From contig NC_058150.1 in assembly GCF_011075055.1 (NCBI RefSeq), positions 248,001 to 312,000 on the forward strand: DNA of 64,000 nucleotides, given 5' to 3'. Shown one piece after another: positions 13,101 to 24,806 of this stretch. The notes under the pieces were generated by a model, which was not told the origin of the DNA, ran no database searches, and saw only the letters and a list, made by a program, of their open reading frames with translations. The stretch comes from Mangifera indica. Its lineage: Eukaryota; Streptophyta; Magnoliopsida; Sapindales; Anacardiaceae. How positions within the stretch are numbered: position 1 is the stretch's first letter; the number at the start of each line of letters is the position of its first letter. Made by a program: the position numbers and the translations under genes.

Positions 13101-16100
13101 CACAGGGATTTTTGGTAGTTCAAAACAATCATCAGCTATAATAATTTGCCTCGGACTATGTTGAATTCCAGATGGAAGCTGCAGTAGCACATGGCCAACA
13201 CGGCGAAGAACATTAGGATCCCCAGCAAACCATCCTGTACATGAATTCACCGGTGAAAAAGTAATGAAATTTTAATAAGGACACTGGATACAATTACACA
13301 ATCACACAGCAACAGCAACTGGTACAAAAAAGGCACATAAGCTTTGAAGCCTATTCAATTCCAGGAATGCTGGATAAAGACTAAAGAATATCAGTCGGGT
13401 GGGCAAAGAATGAACAACACAGCACAATAAATGCTTAAACTTTTTAGTCAAATTGTCAGCCAATACTAGAATTTTAAGGTTTTTTTTTTTTTTTAATGTG
13501 GAAGATATTCAGGAACTTATATCACATAAAAAACTACAAACCACAAAATTAATTACCCGTTTATGGTTAACTGGCACTAACAGTAAAAGACAAATTTCGG
13601 TCAGAATTCTCACATCAAATATACAAAAGTTTTGGTTTGAAACATTAGTAGAGGGCAACAAACAATGGTCTGAATTTCAGAAAGAAATTATATATTATAA
13701 ATTTAATTCCATATGCTTAATGCTCGCCATAGAAGAAATAATCGGCCAAGATCATCAATTGCATTATAATATCTGCTTTATTCGCATAGATGATCTTACA
13801 CATTTATTTCTCAAGTAGCTGGCACTACACATCTAGATTTAAATTTATATCCAATCATCTGCATCTAATAGATATAGTTGTTTTGTAGTCAAGACCATAC
13901 TTATTCACCACTGGATCTTTCTGTGTAAAATATTATTTCACTCCAATGACTAGAACAACAGCATTCAAGCACAATCCTCATATAATCATATCAGGATCAT
14001 CCTCACTAGAGAATTTAAGTGTGTGTGTATATATAAGTTTTTAGCTTTTGCTGTGAGAAAGCTACATTGAAATTTTGTCTTTTAATGTTAGTTGGTATTA
14101 ACTAATTTTTAATTGAAGACCTTATCTTACGATTTATTTCATACTTCATCTAAAAATGCAAATCCATATATATAGCCAAGTTAATGATAAAGCATTAAAT
14201 GTCTCTTTACAGGCGTTAAAAAGTATATTACGTTAATAGCCAATGAGGCCATGATTAGGCTTTATATGGCCCTTTCCTCTAGATATCACACATGCTTCGC
14301 TTAAGTAGCAAAGGCTTCCTAATTATGCCTTTTTCCAAAAAAAAGTCTACACCTTGCTTTTTGTAAGCCATAAAAAAGTAGCATAGCTTCATTTCAGCCC
14401 CGACTTAGTACTCCCCTGTCTATTTTAACCCCTTCACTCTCCTTTAGCATGTGTGTGTGTATTGCTATCATCAGATAACTATAAGAGATAGAATTTTGCA
14501 ATATTCAATGTGAGAAATTTGACTAAAATTTTGTCTTCTAATGTTTACTAGTGCAAAGGAATTGTAAATTGATGTTAGCTAACGAGATTCTTATCTTAAG
14601 CAAATGACAACATTATTAGCTAGCATCAATAAACACTAAAAGACAAATTTTCTCATATTGATGATGGCAAAGTCATGTCTTTCAACGTTAGTGAGAACTA
14701 GTAATCATGAGAATAAAATTTAAAAGAGTAGATATCCACACCTTAAAATTTTCATAAATATTATAAAAGATATTAACTTGTTTTAGCATGGCTAATGACA
14801 ACCAAAACATCTACACGGCCTACAAAGTATTAATAGGAAACAACAACGGACATTTGCACTTATTATCTCAAACAAAAACACAAAACATGAAGATGAGAAG
14901 TCATTTGGAATAAATTTGCAAATGGTCATAACATTTTTTTCTTAGATCATGTAGAATTTGACCAATACATACCAATGGTGTCAAGGCTTGTTGAAACAGG
15001 CATAGTTCCCATGTGAGAAACAGCCCCATGAGAGGATCGGAACCCTAGAATTCCACAAAATGAGGCTGGAATTCTCACTCCACCAATGGTATCAATACCT
15101 GACATAAGCGTATGTAAGAATCACTCTCCCAAATTTAACAAACTTGTTTAATAAAATATTAAGAAGTAAACAATATAAAAAAAAGCAGCACTGAGACATA
15201 CTCGCACAATTCTAAAGTTAATTAATAAAGCATGTAACACTAGCAATATCATATGAATAAACACAAAGTTCAGACTTTCCACAATTAGCATAGTAAAATA
15301 TCCAATCTATCCCATTCTAAGAAACACAAAATTAAACAATTAACATCAACATAGATTAGAGATATAGAAAATATATTATTGAATCTTTGACATTATTACT
15401 GGCATTAAGAGCCAGATATGCTTGCATATACAAAAAAAAAAAATGGTAGGAAAGAGAAACTTTCATTGCTGAGAAAGTTTAACAACAACAAACAAGTTCT
15501 TGACCACATTGATATAATCCATTGTGTTATCAAAGCAATAATGCACATGCTAGGGATAGTAAGTAAAAGATACAAAAAGAAAAACTCACCCAAAGAGAAG
15601 TCAACAAGTTTAGCTGCCACAGCCACAGCAGCCCCACTACATGATCCACCAGGTACTCGAGCGTGTGCTGCAGGATTAGTTGGTGTTCCATAATGCTTAT
15701 TCACTCCATTTATACTGAAAATAACGAACCCAAAAATGACACAAAAATTTAACACATACAACCGAGAACAAGAACAGAGTATTAAAATCCATCTGATAAA
15801 TCAGTAAGTAATGACATAATTGTCTTTACTAACGGCTTATAAGTCCCCCCTGACTAAGTGTTCATTTTTTTTTTTTAATTTTCATAATGCTTTCTAAACC
15901 AAAAACTGAACTTTTCAATCTTCAATGATGCAAAAAATCTACAATTAATAGCAATATGTCGAGACTTCAGTACTGCAATACTATTTTTGACCATTTCTCA
16001 TGAACTTGACAATAAATTTCAAGCTCAAATACTAAAGCAATTAACAAAAACTACAAACCTATAAGCCAGATCATCCACCACTGTTTTACCAACGCATGTG

Positions 16101-16501
16101 GCCCCTCCTTCCACGAGAGTCGAAACCGCCGTAGCCGTTCTAGAAGCTGAACCACTTGTACTCGCCCACTCCGGATGGCCGAAACCAGTCACATAACCCT
16201 CAATATCAAATCTATTAAACAAACACAAATTAATAAAGTACAAGAAAGAATGAAAATATATCATTATTTTACTTCCAGACATCAACGAGAGAGCGTACAA
16301 GTCGGAGACAGCGAAGGTGAGAGAAGTGAGAGGATGAGGAGCCTTGGGCGGAGCAGGCGGAGGCGGAGGGAGAAGCTGAAGCTTCTCAACGAAGGCTCCG
16401 AAGTCTTCTTTAATGTTCTTTTTGAGCTTTTTAGTGACAAGGATAATTCCGGCGAGTCCGAGGCCGAGTAAAACCCAGAGATTAACAGCGTGAGAAGCCA
16501 T
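7171..16501 (-). CDS. TOC64: TOC64-III, chloroplast outer-envelope chaperone receptor (inactive amidase plus TPR)
   Basis: Thirteen exons (16299-16501, 16059-16211, 15590-15714, 14973-15098, 13052-13234, 12783-12921, 11615-11783, 10784-10918, 10438-10638, 8489-8616, 8354-8405, 8026-8095, 7171-7253) give 588 residues, about the length of Arabidopsis TOC64-III. Order: N-terminal membrane anchor (about 8-25), a proline-rich linker, an amidase-signature domain (about 50-450), and three TPR motifs (about 472-588). The amidase nucleophile is lost: the usual GGS-V/I-R motif reads GGVRIPA, with Gly at 167, as in other TOC64 proteins. The TPR keeps carboxylate-clamp residues ([22 protein letters not shown]), which bind the C-terminal EEVD tails of Hsp90/Hsp70 carrying preproteins. 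The similar mitochondrial OM64 is the main alternative; the sequence fits TOC64-III better. Confidence 0.95.
7543..7700. repeat. Degenerate repeat starting with TAGGGCTG
   Basis: In the last TOC64 intron. It starts with tagggctgtgaatgaac and continues with GAGCTC/TTGAGC-rich sequence typical of plant hAT-like short elements. Only one clear end is visible. Confidence 0.3.
7780..7945. repeat. Fold-back repeat (candidate MITE) in the last TOC64 intron
   Basis: The left arm (atacactaataatgtgtact) and right arm (agtacacaaattaatactca) pair around a centre containing gatgacgtatcatgatgtaa and its partial complement. It is one of the better preserved members of the short palindromic family. Confidence 0.5.
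9300..9330. repeat. (CCCCA)n microsatellite
   Basis: Five or so tandem ACCCC units in a C-rich stretch within TOC64 intron 9. Confidence 0.8.
9668..9800. repeat. Imperfect GATGAAAGATG-type minisatellite
   Basis: Irregular repeats of gatgaaagatg / tttgatgat / ggtgaaagatgg, several copies with no strict period, in TOC64 intron 9. Confidence 0.5.
14506..14660. repeat. Short inverted-repeat element in TOC64 intron 4
   Basis: The left end caatgtgagaaatttgact, followed by attttgtcttctaatgttta, pairs with the right end, whose complement reads caatatgagaaaatttgtct. A diverged direct copy of the left half lies at about 14053-14130 in the same intron. Confidence 0.45.
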
Positions 16502-17930
16502 GGCTGAAGTGAAACGAACATAAATCGCCGATGAAGAAGAAAGAAATTTGGACACGGCGAGTTTTTGAGTTGAGTGTGGGTTACCGAAACCTTTTTTTTT
16601 CGGGCGTAGGTTCCGAGATTTCTTGCATGGAACATGTTTGTTTGGTCCCCCTGCTTTGTTATAATTAACACCTCTCTTCGCAACTTTTTTTTAATTTTCA
16701 TCTTACATATATTGATGATTTATTTTACTTATTAACGAATTTTTCCCCTATAATTAAATAATAAAAATCTCCTTTGATTTTTTAAAAATCAAAATTAACT
16801 AAAGGTAGGATATTTAAGAAGGTGACGGCAGATTTTAAATTCGAATTAATATTAGACTCAATTTAAATTTAAACTATAAACCCACATCAATGTTTAACTC
16901 AATTCAAATCCTCTAATGTCACCTTTTTCAACCAATTTTTTTTTTATCATTAACAATTTTTCTTTTTCTTCTTTAATATTTTATTTTTTATTTTTTTAAA
17001 CAATTTAAATTTAATCCTAAATTAATTATTCTTAATTTAAACCCAACTTAATTAGTTTAATCCGAATCCATCTTTGAAAAATAATGTACTAAATATTTAC
17101 TAACTTCTAATAATATAAATTCTAAAAACTCATAAATGATACTTAATAACAGGAGAATTCTTTTTCATATTTTAAAATTTTTTGAAAGCCTTCTACTATT
17201 ACATCAAAACCTTCTAGAACTCATATACAATTTGACATCTTGCTAGATTTAAATCGGTTCAACTCAAACACTGGCTATTCTAACTCAAGTTTTACTAATT
17301 TAAGCTAAATATCAAACTAAGACTAAATTAACAGAGTTCGAATCCAACCCTCATTGCAAGACTTCCCTTCGATAAAGATGTCAATAATTCCAACCAAAGA
17401 TTTGTTGAAGAGACTCTGATGGTAATACATGGTTGGATGTTTTTTGCTCGTTTCTTTGGTTCAAACAAATTTTTTTATTGTACAATGTCAACACATACAT
17501 AGAGATGTATTTCCAGAAAAAATCTTACAATTGCCTTTTAGATAGTAATAGTATTCATGAGCCTCCAAAGTGTCCCGAAATATGTTTCTGTATAAGACAT
17601 GCACCAAGTGATTTTCAACCCATCTACACCATGAAGACATGAATTATAAATTACAAAGTTAAACAGAAATCCATGAATTGTAATACCATAATAATTGTAT
17701 AAATTGAATTAAATTTCTATACAAATCTAAGTTCAAAATAATTGCAACCCAAATTAGAATATGTGAGCTCTAGCTAAGAATTCTAACCGCTTGAAACACT
17801 TTAAGACAGGAAATTAAACAATTCTGAAGGAAGGCATACCAGCTTTGATTTTCAATAATTCATTAACTAAGCATTCAATTATGCCTGATAACTAAAAGAT
17901 TCACAAGTAAAACTACAAGCCCCTCTTACA
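16502..17930. other. Intergenic region upstream of TOC64
   Basis: Holds the TOC64 promoter and 5' UTR, then AT-rich DNA. At about 16840-17340 is a degenerate repeat rich in aatttaaattcgaa words. The stretch 17430-17900 is less repetitive and may be the 3' part of a minus-strand transcript from the gene near 18.3 kb. I see no supported reading frame. Confidence 0.4.
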
Positions 17931-18315
17931 CTACAACACTAAAGTTCTAAAAATAAGGAAATGCATGAAAATAAAAGAAACTAGATCATAATCCACCAAT
18001 TTTTTACTCAAGTAGTAAGTAATCAAGTACGGAATCAGAACACAACAAAGCAGACCTTTAACTGCGTCGGATGCAAGGACACCCTCATGCAGATAAAGAA
18101 CAACCTCCTTAGGAACCAAATTAGCCGGCAGCAGTTCCTTAGCATAGACCTCTTGAAACGACAGATACCACTCCAGCTGAGCGACGGCTGTACGAACCGG
18201 AATTGGCAATATTGCCGCCGATTGAGAGAAAGCGACGGTGGAAGGTAGTGGCCACCGAGGAAGTGGTGGTTTAAGCGAGGGCTCTGGAGAGTAATAATAA
18301 TCTTCGCATCGCCAT
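17931..18315 (-). pseudogene. Unrecognised small gene with an apparent frameshift
   Basis: On the minus strand an ATG at 18315 opens a short arginine/leucine-rich N-terminus of 14 residues, like an organelle-targeting start, and stops at 18271-18273. The next reading frame is open from just before this ATG down to 17931. It reads PLPRWPLPSTVAFSQSAA, then VAQLEWYLSFQEVYAKELL and LVPKEVVLYLHEGVLASDAV, and looks like genuine protein, but it has no ATG near its start. A one-base frameshift between the two frames would explain this. The upstream leader has a telo-box (AAACCCTAG), common in promoters of housekeeping plant genes. I do not recognise the family. The sequence past about 18060 may be intron. 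A sequencing error, an unannotated exon structure or a decayed gene are all possible. Confidence 0.35.
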
Positions 18316-18336
18316 TGTCAAGAACTCAAGATCTCT

Positions 18337-18345
18337 AGGGTTTAG
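18337..18345 (-). promoter_or_regulatory. Telo-box (AAACCCTAG)
   Basis: AAACCCTAG on the minus strand about 25 bases upstream of the ATG at 18315. Telo-boxes are frequent near starts of plant translation and organelle-biogenesis genes. Confidence 0.45.
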
Positions 18346-20101
18346 GTTGAGGATCCAAATGGACACATACAAACAAAATTTCTGTACGGCATATTATGTG
18401 TGAAAAACTAAATGTTTAACACCTCGAATGACACCTGAGCATTGATGAAACATTTCTTATCCTCCATGTTTAAAAAGTCCATTTGTCCCCCTATAAAATT
18501 AGATTTGAGTCAAATTAGACCAAATCCAAATATACACTTACTCAAATTTGATTTGAATTCTAATTATCTAATTCTAACTTAAAATTATTCAAACTAATTA
18601 AAAATATTATTAAAAATTTTAATAACATAAATAATATTACTAATTTAATAAACAGTATCACAACGAGGCTAATACTCTTATCAGCAATAGAATAATGTTC
18701 TCAAATAATGATTCGAACTGAGCTCCTAATCATCTTCCTAAACTCATCAATCAATAATCATTATCATACAATCAATAATATTTGGTTTGATTAAAATTAT
18801 ATAAACAAAAAAAATGTACTTATTTATATATAGAAACTAATTAAATGATGTAATTGTTTCAATAATATTTTATTAACAACCTACATGATAAATAATATAT
18901 AAAATAATTAGATTATTATCTTGATACTTTCTTTTTAAATTTTAAAAGATTATTAATATAATTTTAATTTAATTATAATTTTACACATACTTAATACAAG
19001 TTTAACTTATTAGGGATATTTAAATAAAATAATATTTTAATATTATTTTATTACTTTCTAATTAAATATAATAATTATTTATAATATCAATTTATCCAAA
19101 CATATTATTAATTTATACCATTGACATTATGGCAAATAACCGTATCCTACCCAACTTTTGATGAACTGACAAATTTTTACACTTAAAATTCGAAAAAGTT
19201 AATTTCACACCTCTATTAATTTTGTTAACAGAATCTATTATTTTGCTTTTATAAAATTGTTAAAAAAAAAAAAAAAAACTTAAACTAAATAACTATTTGT
19301 CCCCAAAATCTTTTAAAATTATTTGATACTATAATTTATATTAATTCTAATAAAAAATCATTTAAAAAATAATACAAATATAAATAAGAATGTTATTGAT
19401 GTATAATTAATATTTGAGGTAAATTATAATTTTACAAAATTTTAAAATTGGTTATGAATCGTTTAGAGTCTTTAAAATTCAAAAAAGTCCGGGTTATAAA
19501 TATTATTATATCATAATCAATTAGTGTTGTGGTTTATTTAAAAAATATATAAAATAAATATAATAGTTTTGAAAACAATCCGAATTCTTTGATAAATTTG
19601 TTTTCAACATCTGGGCACGTGAATATTTTTTTTCCTACCTCCTCATGAATTTATAAGATTTTATTTTATTGACAATATTTATTGGATAAAATATATTGCT
19701 ATCCCATGAAAATATGTTTTATCTTTTTTAGTTAAAAAAATTATTCAAAATCATTATATATCAATTTATTTGTATTCATCAATCAATATCTAATTATTTG
19801 TACTTAAAAGTATTACTGAATAATTATATTAAAGCCAAAATTTTGTATTAGATATATAGCATAAGAATAAATAACCAATCACAAGAGGTATCTCTAACAA
19901 CACTGTTAAAATATTGTATGTTTCAAATTTTGCCTGCCAAAAGAACACTTCTTATTCCTCTTCTCTACGGTACAATGTACGAAGCTTTTTTTCTACCTAA
20001 AAGCTATAGAAGGGGGCTTCTTTCTGTACATCATGTGAAAGTTTCCATGGTCAGGAGGATGGCCAAAACCTTATACTTTCAAAAACTACCTCTGTTGTCA
20101 A
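18346..20101. other. AT-rich intergenic region
   Basis: Mostly very AT-rich sequence (18540-19900) with ATTAAA/TTAATA words and an A-run at 19262-19280. The last 200 bases before 20101 should be the 3' UTR of the HRD3A gene. No gene is supported. Confidence 0.5.
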
Positions 20102-23100
20102 TTACCGGATTGCCTGGATTGCTGCAGGAGCTGCACGCTCATGAAGCTCGTTTGGCAACACTACCACACCAGCAGCCTCAACCACATTCCTACGTTGCCG
20201 ATCACGAAGATACAAGACAGTAAGAAGGCAGAGGAAGAGAGCTAGTATAGTTGCATTCCCTTCTTCAAAGATGACATTATCTACCCATGTCTCAATTTTT
20301 GGATAGACTTCAGGCAATGAATCGATCAAGCAGACCTATTTAAGACAGCACATCAGTAGAAACTCATAGATAAATATAAATGTCTGATTTTCCTTTTTGA
20401 ATTGAGAAAGTTTCCTAAAGAGAAAATTTTCAGGATGCGACAAAGAGAAGAAAATATGCTCTATTTATCCTCTATTTTCTCATAGAGAACTCAAAGTGAA
20501 ACACTTTTTGTATCTGATCCGCTGTTGCATAGGGTTGGATATGAGCCAAGCCGAGCCTACACAGATTGGCCTGAGCTCGGCTCGAACCTATAATGGTCAT
20601 TCAAAGTGGCCATCATCAGAGGGTCACTGATGGGACGAATAGTATCACCAGCGGAATAAATAGTGTCACTAAAAGGAGATTCAAGCTGAACACCAAATCG
20701 AGTTGGTCCAATTTGGATCCACCCCTAGTTGTATCTAATAATAAATCAAAATTTCTCTTTCCAAAATCTATAAAGACAAAAGGACCATTTAGGTTTTTGA
20801 GATTAATTTATGTGGTAAATGACATACTACCAGAGGCCATGGACCAAGGAGCCTATCTTATCAAGCAAAACAAAGCTGGTTTAAACAGACATACTGCAAA
20901 AGTGGCTTTAGTCCAAAATTTTCAATTATTTAGAAAACAAAAAAAACCGACACAGAGACGAGACTAAGAGAGTCACCATGAAACTGTCAGCATAGTTCTT
21001 TCGTATCCACAGGCTTGTGAGGGCAAGTGCAACAGGTAACTTGGCAGCAGAATCAATCTCTAGAGCCTGATCATAGTAACGTTTGGCAAGATGAAGATCG
21101 AGTGGAAGTCCTAGCCCATGCTCATGCATGTATCCAAGGTTGAACATGGCCTGTGGATTGGCTTGGGATTTGGCATGCATGTAAGCCTCTGCTGCACGCT
21201 CATAATCTCTTTCAGTTCCCTAGAAGACAAAGACAAGCAAAAATAGAGTTATGGAATCACCAAATAGAAGAACACAAAACCCTGATACTCAAGCATGCCA
21301 TTTATTTTTATACACTTACCCGACCATAGTAATATGCATCCCCAATCAGTAAAGCAGCATGTTCATTACCCTGTTGAGAAGCTTGCCACCACAATGAATG
21401 TGCACTCTGATGCCTTTCCGCATCAGTACATAAGCCAGTTTCTCCTATGCACATGCTTCGTTCACCATATTTGTCAAGGATCCATGCAGCATTACTTTGT
21501 GCTATCTCACAGCCTAGCTCAGCCATCCTTGCATACAGGAAGTATGCCTTACCCACATCACCTTTCAAGTATGACTCAAGTGCCCATCTAGACAAGGAAC
21601 TCCATGGTCCTCGTTCTGCAACTAGTTTGTACAATCCAGTAGCCTGTAAAAAAAGTAAACCTCAGATGTGTCGAAATACAGATACACATGCACTTCATAA
21701 TAAAATAGGTCTAACAGTTTAGGACCTAACTCCATATAAAAGTAATGCTCATAACAACCATGCAATGAGAGACAGAAAGACTCAAATTCTGTGAAAAGTT
21801 ATCAGGCCAGGCCATCAACCAAGAGTTCCAAAGTAAGAGAATTGTCAAAGTGTATATAGTAGGTAAAAGAAAAGGCTGAAAAATATAAATGCTTTAAGAA
21901 TGAAGGCAAACTTCACCCAGAAACAAGTAAAAAAAAAAAAAAATGAGTGCATAAAAGCACTAAATTTACCATTTGTAGATTCTTCTTAAGCCCCAAGCCT
22001 TTGTGAAACATTTTTGCCAACTGGTAAAATGCCTTCTGGTGAGCCGAATTGGCAGCCACCAAAAAGTATTTGCACGCTAAATTTACATCTCTCTTTACTC
22101 CAATTCCTTTAAGATACATTACTCCAAGGTTATAATGCCCACCAGCCTCTTTGCTATCAGCTGCCTTCTCAAAGTACTCTTTTGCCTGTAGTGCAGGGAA
22201 TTAACTTTCAATCTAAACTCTTCAAGTAAGTCCTTGACAGACTTTAAAGAACTTAATCAAAATAAATTATAACTAGAGGAAAACTAGCAGTCAAGCAAGA
22301 ATACTGAAATAACATTGCCAATCCTACTAGTAAAATTAGATTTCTTTACGTGGGTTCCTTCTAAATTCAATTTTAATATGAAGCCAGCCAAGGTTAAACA
22401 TCTCATATACCAAACAAATGCACTATAAAACTCAGAATGTAAACCTTGTTTTAACAAATTCACTAAGAAACCATTACAGAAGCAAATGAACTTACTTTGG
22501 TGTAGTTCTTTTCCACTCCATAGCCCTTGACATACAAATATCCCATTCCATTATAAGCCGAATAAATTTGCTGTCTAGAAGCAAGTGTCAGCCATTCAAG
22601 TGCCTTACTGTAGTTCCTTTCAACGCCTGCTCCTCTTGCATATATCTCTCCAAGAAATTCCAAGGACTGCGGTTCGCCTCGATTGGCAGCCTTTGAAAAC
22701 CATGCCAATGCCTTGGCACGATCACGCCTCAATCCTCTCAACCCAAAATAGTAAAACAGCCCAATTTTGTACATTGCCTCAACATTCCCTTTCTGCGCCT
22801 GATACTCTAAGATCTGGAAGGCCTCATCATCCTCCCCTCGTGACTTCCTTAAGGCCTCCTTATTCTCCTCAGCTCCATTATGAATCCTCACTGGTTCAAC
22901 CACTGGTGAATCTTTTGACACCAAAAAACTATTCACTGCAATCTCAGCTAATTCAGCATATAATTTAACAGCATTCTCTAGCATCTGACCAGAAATAATC
23001 ATCACAACAAAAATCATTCATCACATTATAATATAAATAACACAAAATAATAATTCAAAATCTTTCTAATTTCAATTCTAAACTTAAAAAAAAAGATAAA

Positions 23101-23821
23101 AACACCTAAAGTTATCGGATAGCTTTTTTTTTTTTCCTATTGATGGACCAGACCCTCAAAATTTTCTATTAAAGGTTCACTGTTTTCTATTGAAGGTATC
23201 AAAACAAAATAATCATTCTTAATTATGTTCGGAAAGTTCTTTATCCCTAAAATAAATAAATAAATAAATAACAACTTGAACGGCAAAAAGAATTCCACTC
23301 ACATCTTGACGCAAATACGTGTACGCTAATGCCATCTTCGATTGCATGCTCCCACCTTCAGCAGCAAAGTGATGATACATAAAAGCCTTTGCCTTGTTCC
23401 GCTCTCGCATCATCCCCATCCCGTACAAAAACGCCAACACCGACTGAGCGTGTGGCTTGCCCTCATTCGCCGCTTCTTCAATCTCGGATGTCGCCTCCGC
23501 CATCATCTGTTCGTCGCTGTCTCTGACGGCGGACATAATCTTGGCAACGGTGGAATGGTATCTTCGATTCAGCCCGTCGGGGTCCATTGAAGGCTCGAAG
23601 ATAGGGCTCCAGGAACCCGGATCCACATTCTTCTCTGGCTCCGTCTCCGAGTCGCCAAAGTTGTCCCAGTCCGCCGAGTCGTCATCCTGAGGAGATGGCG
23701 GCGTGTCGTTGATATCGTCCTGGGTAACGACGAGAGAAAAGGAACGTGCGTAGAGGGAAAGCGGGTAGAGTGAGAAGACCAGTAGACAAAAAATTAGTTT
23801 TTTCGTGAAGAGCCGTGGCAT
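20102..23821 (-). CDS. HRD3A: HRD3A/SEL1L-type ERAD substrate-recruitment protein
   Basis: Six exons (23303-23821, 22496-22984, 21970-22185, 21320-21643, 20977-21219, 20102-20335) encode 674 residues, close to Arabidopsis HRD3A/EBS5. There is a signal peptide (about 1-25), then an acidic region, then Sel1-like repeats in two groups: one from about 110 to 420 (for example [19 protein letters not shown] and [19 protein letters not shown]) and another at about 485-575 ([15 protein letters not shown]). The end has one membrane segment (about 625-640, [16 protein letters not shown]) and a short basic cytosolic tail. HRD3 sits in the ER membrane, binds misfolded glycoproteins and hands them to the HRD1 ubiquitin ligase; in Arabidopsis it degrades faulty brassinosteroid receptors. 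These roles are family knowledge. It is divergent with VPS26C across about 1 kb. Confidence 0.95.
20529..20728. repeat. Candidate hAT-like short element in HRD3A intron 5
   Basis: The left end tagggttggatatgagcc and the right end ttggatccacccctag are near reverse complements (TAGGG-TGGAT). GAGCCAAGCCGAGCC-type sequence lies between. I see no clear target duplication. Confidence 0.35.
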
Positions 23822-23874
23822 TTTTTGTTTTTTTTTCGGATGCTGAAAGAAGAAGGTAGAACTGAAATCGGGGA

Positions 23875-23880
23875 TATATA
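23875..23880 (-). promoter_or_regulatory. TATA box of HRD3A
   Basis: TATATA on the minus strand within ccctatatatcccc, 54 bases upstream of the ATG. It predicts a start near 23845 and a short leader. Confidence 0.55.
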
Positions 23881-23962
23881 GGGAAGGAGAAGGTTCGGGT
23901 AGGGGTAGATTTGGTATTTTGACGCCAGCACTTTAATTGTCATCTGTCCAGTTAAATTTTGC

Positions 23963-23968
23963 CACGTG
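23963..23968. promoter_or_regulatory. G-box CACGTG
   Basis: Palindromic CACGTG in gccacgtgct, about 140 bases upstream of the HRD3A ATG, with another ACGT core (ccacgtat) just beyond. The ACGTG core is bound by plant bZIP factors, including unfolded-protein-response bZIPs, which would suit an ERAD gene. The regulatory link is inference. Confidence 0.4.
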
Positions 23969-24806
23969 CTTAATTATCCACGTATAATATGGGCTTATTT
24001 TTACCTCCTCTAGGTTTGTTTAGATCTCAAAACCACCCCTCATATATAGGTGGATTTATCCAGGTTGGCTAGCCCGGGATTTGGCTTGTTCTGTCTTTTT
24101 AGTGGTGTTATTCATTCTAACAGTGATACTATCTATTAACATTATTTATTTTATCAATACTTTTTTTTAATGATATCAAGTATCAATTCAAATAAAGTTT
24201 AATTTGGATTTAAACTTTCTTGAAGCTTAGATTGAATCCACTTTATTTATTCAACTTTCTTATAATAAATATTATAATATCAATAATATATTTTATAAAT
24301 ATAGTATTACCAGTTTATAATATGTCATATTTAATAAATAAACTAAATTTATATTTAAGTCACCATAAATGGCCAAAAACAAATCAGAAGAGCTAAGGAA
24401 GATAGATGACATTAAAAGCATGATTACAAGAAGATCAAAGCTTGAGATCAATCCAATAAAGTTAGTTTGTAATCCAAATTCAACAGAGTTAGTTTGCGAT
24501 CAACTGAATTTATGAGTTAAAATTTGAAAACAATTTCATTTTATATTTGTTCTATTTAATTTGAATGTTTAAATCAATTTAAATTTGGTTCATTCAATTT
24601 AAGTTTGAATAATTTAGATAGGATATAATCCTACACATAATGGCATGAACAGTACATTCTAAGTTTGCTGGGTCAGTGGGTCAGAAGGTTTTATTAAATG
24701 GTGGTGGTTCTCAGACATTTTACTAAAACTAAAAGAGGGCTAAATTGTCAGATTGAATCCATATAGAACTGAATTTTGAAAGGTGCATCGTCTTCCTCAG
24801 TTGAAA

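Larger units (their letters stand above)
23822..24806. promoter_or_regulatory. Bidirectional intergenic region HRD3A / VPS26C
   Basis: A 985-base gap between divergent start codons. Near HRD3A it has a TATA box and a G-box. The middle (24170-24620) is a degenerate AT-rich repeat with ttcaaataaa/aatttaaatttg words. The region nearest VPS26C has no obvious TATA box. Confidence 0.6.

Noticed and set aside
13453..13818. 121-residue plus-strand frame
   Set aside because: It lies within TOC64 intron 4, starts in a T-run, has low-complexity AT-driven composition and no recognisable motif.
7171..16501. Reading amidase plus TPR as two merged genes
   Set aside because: The amidase-TPR order, N-terminal anchor and total length are exactly those of TOC64. 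All 13 exons keep one frame.
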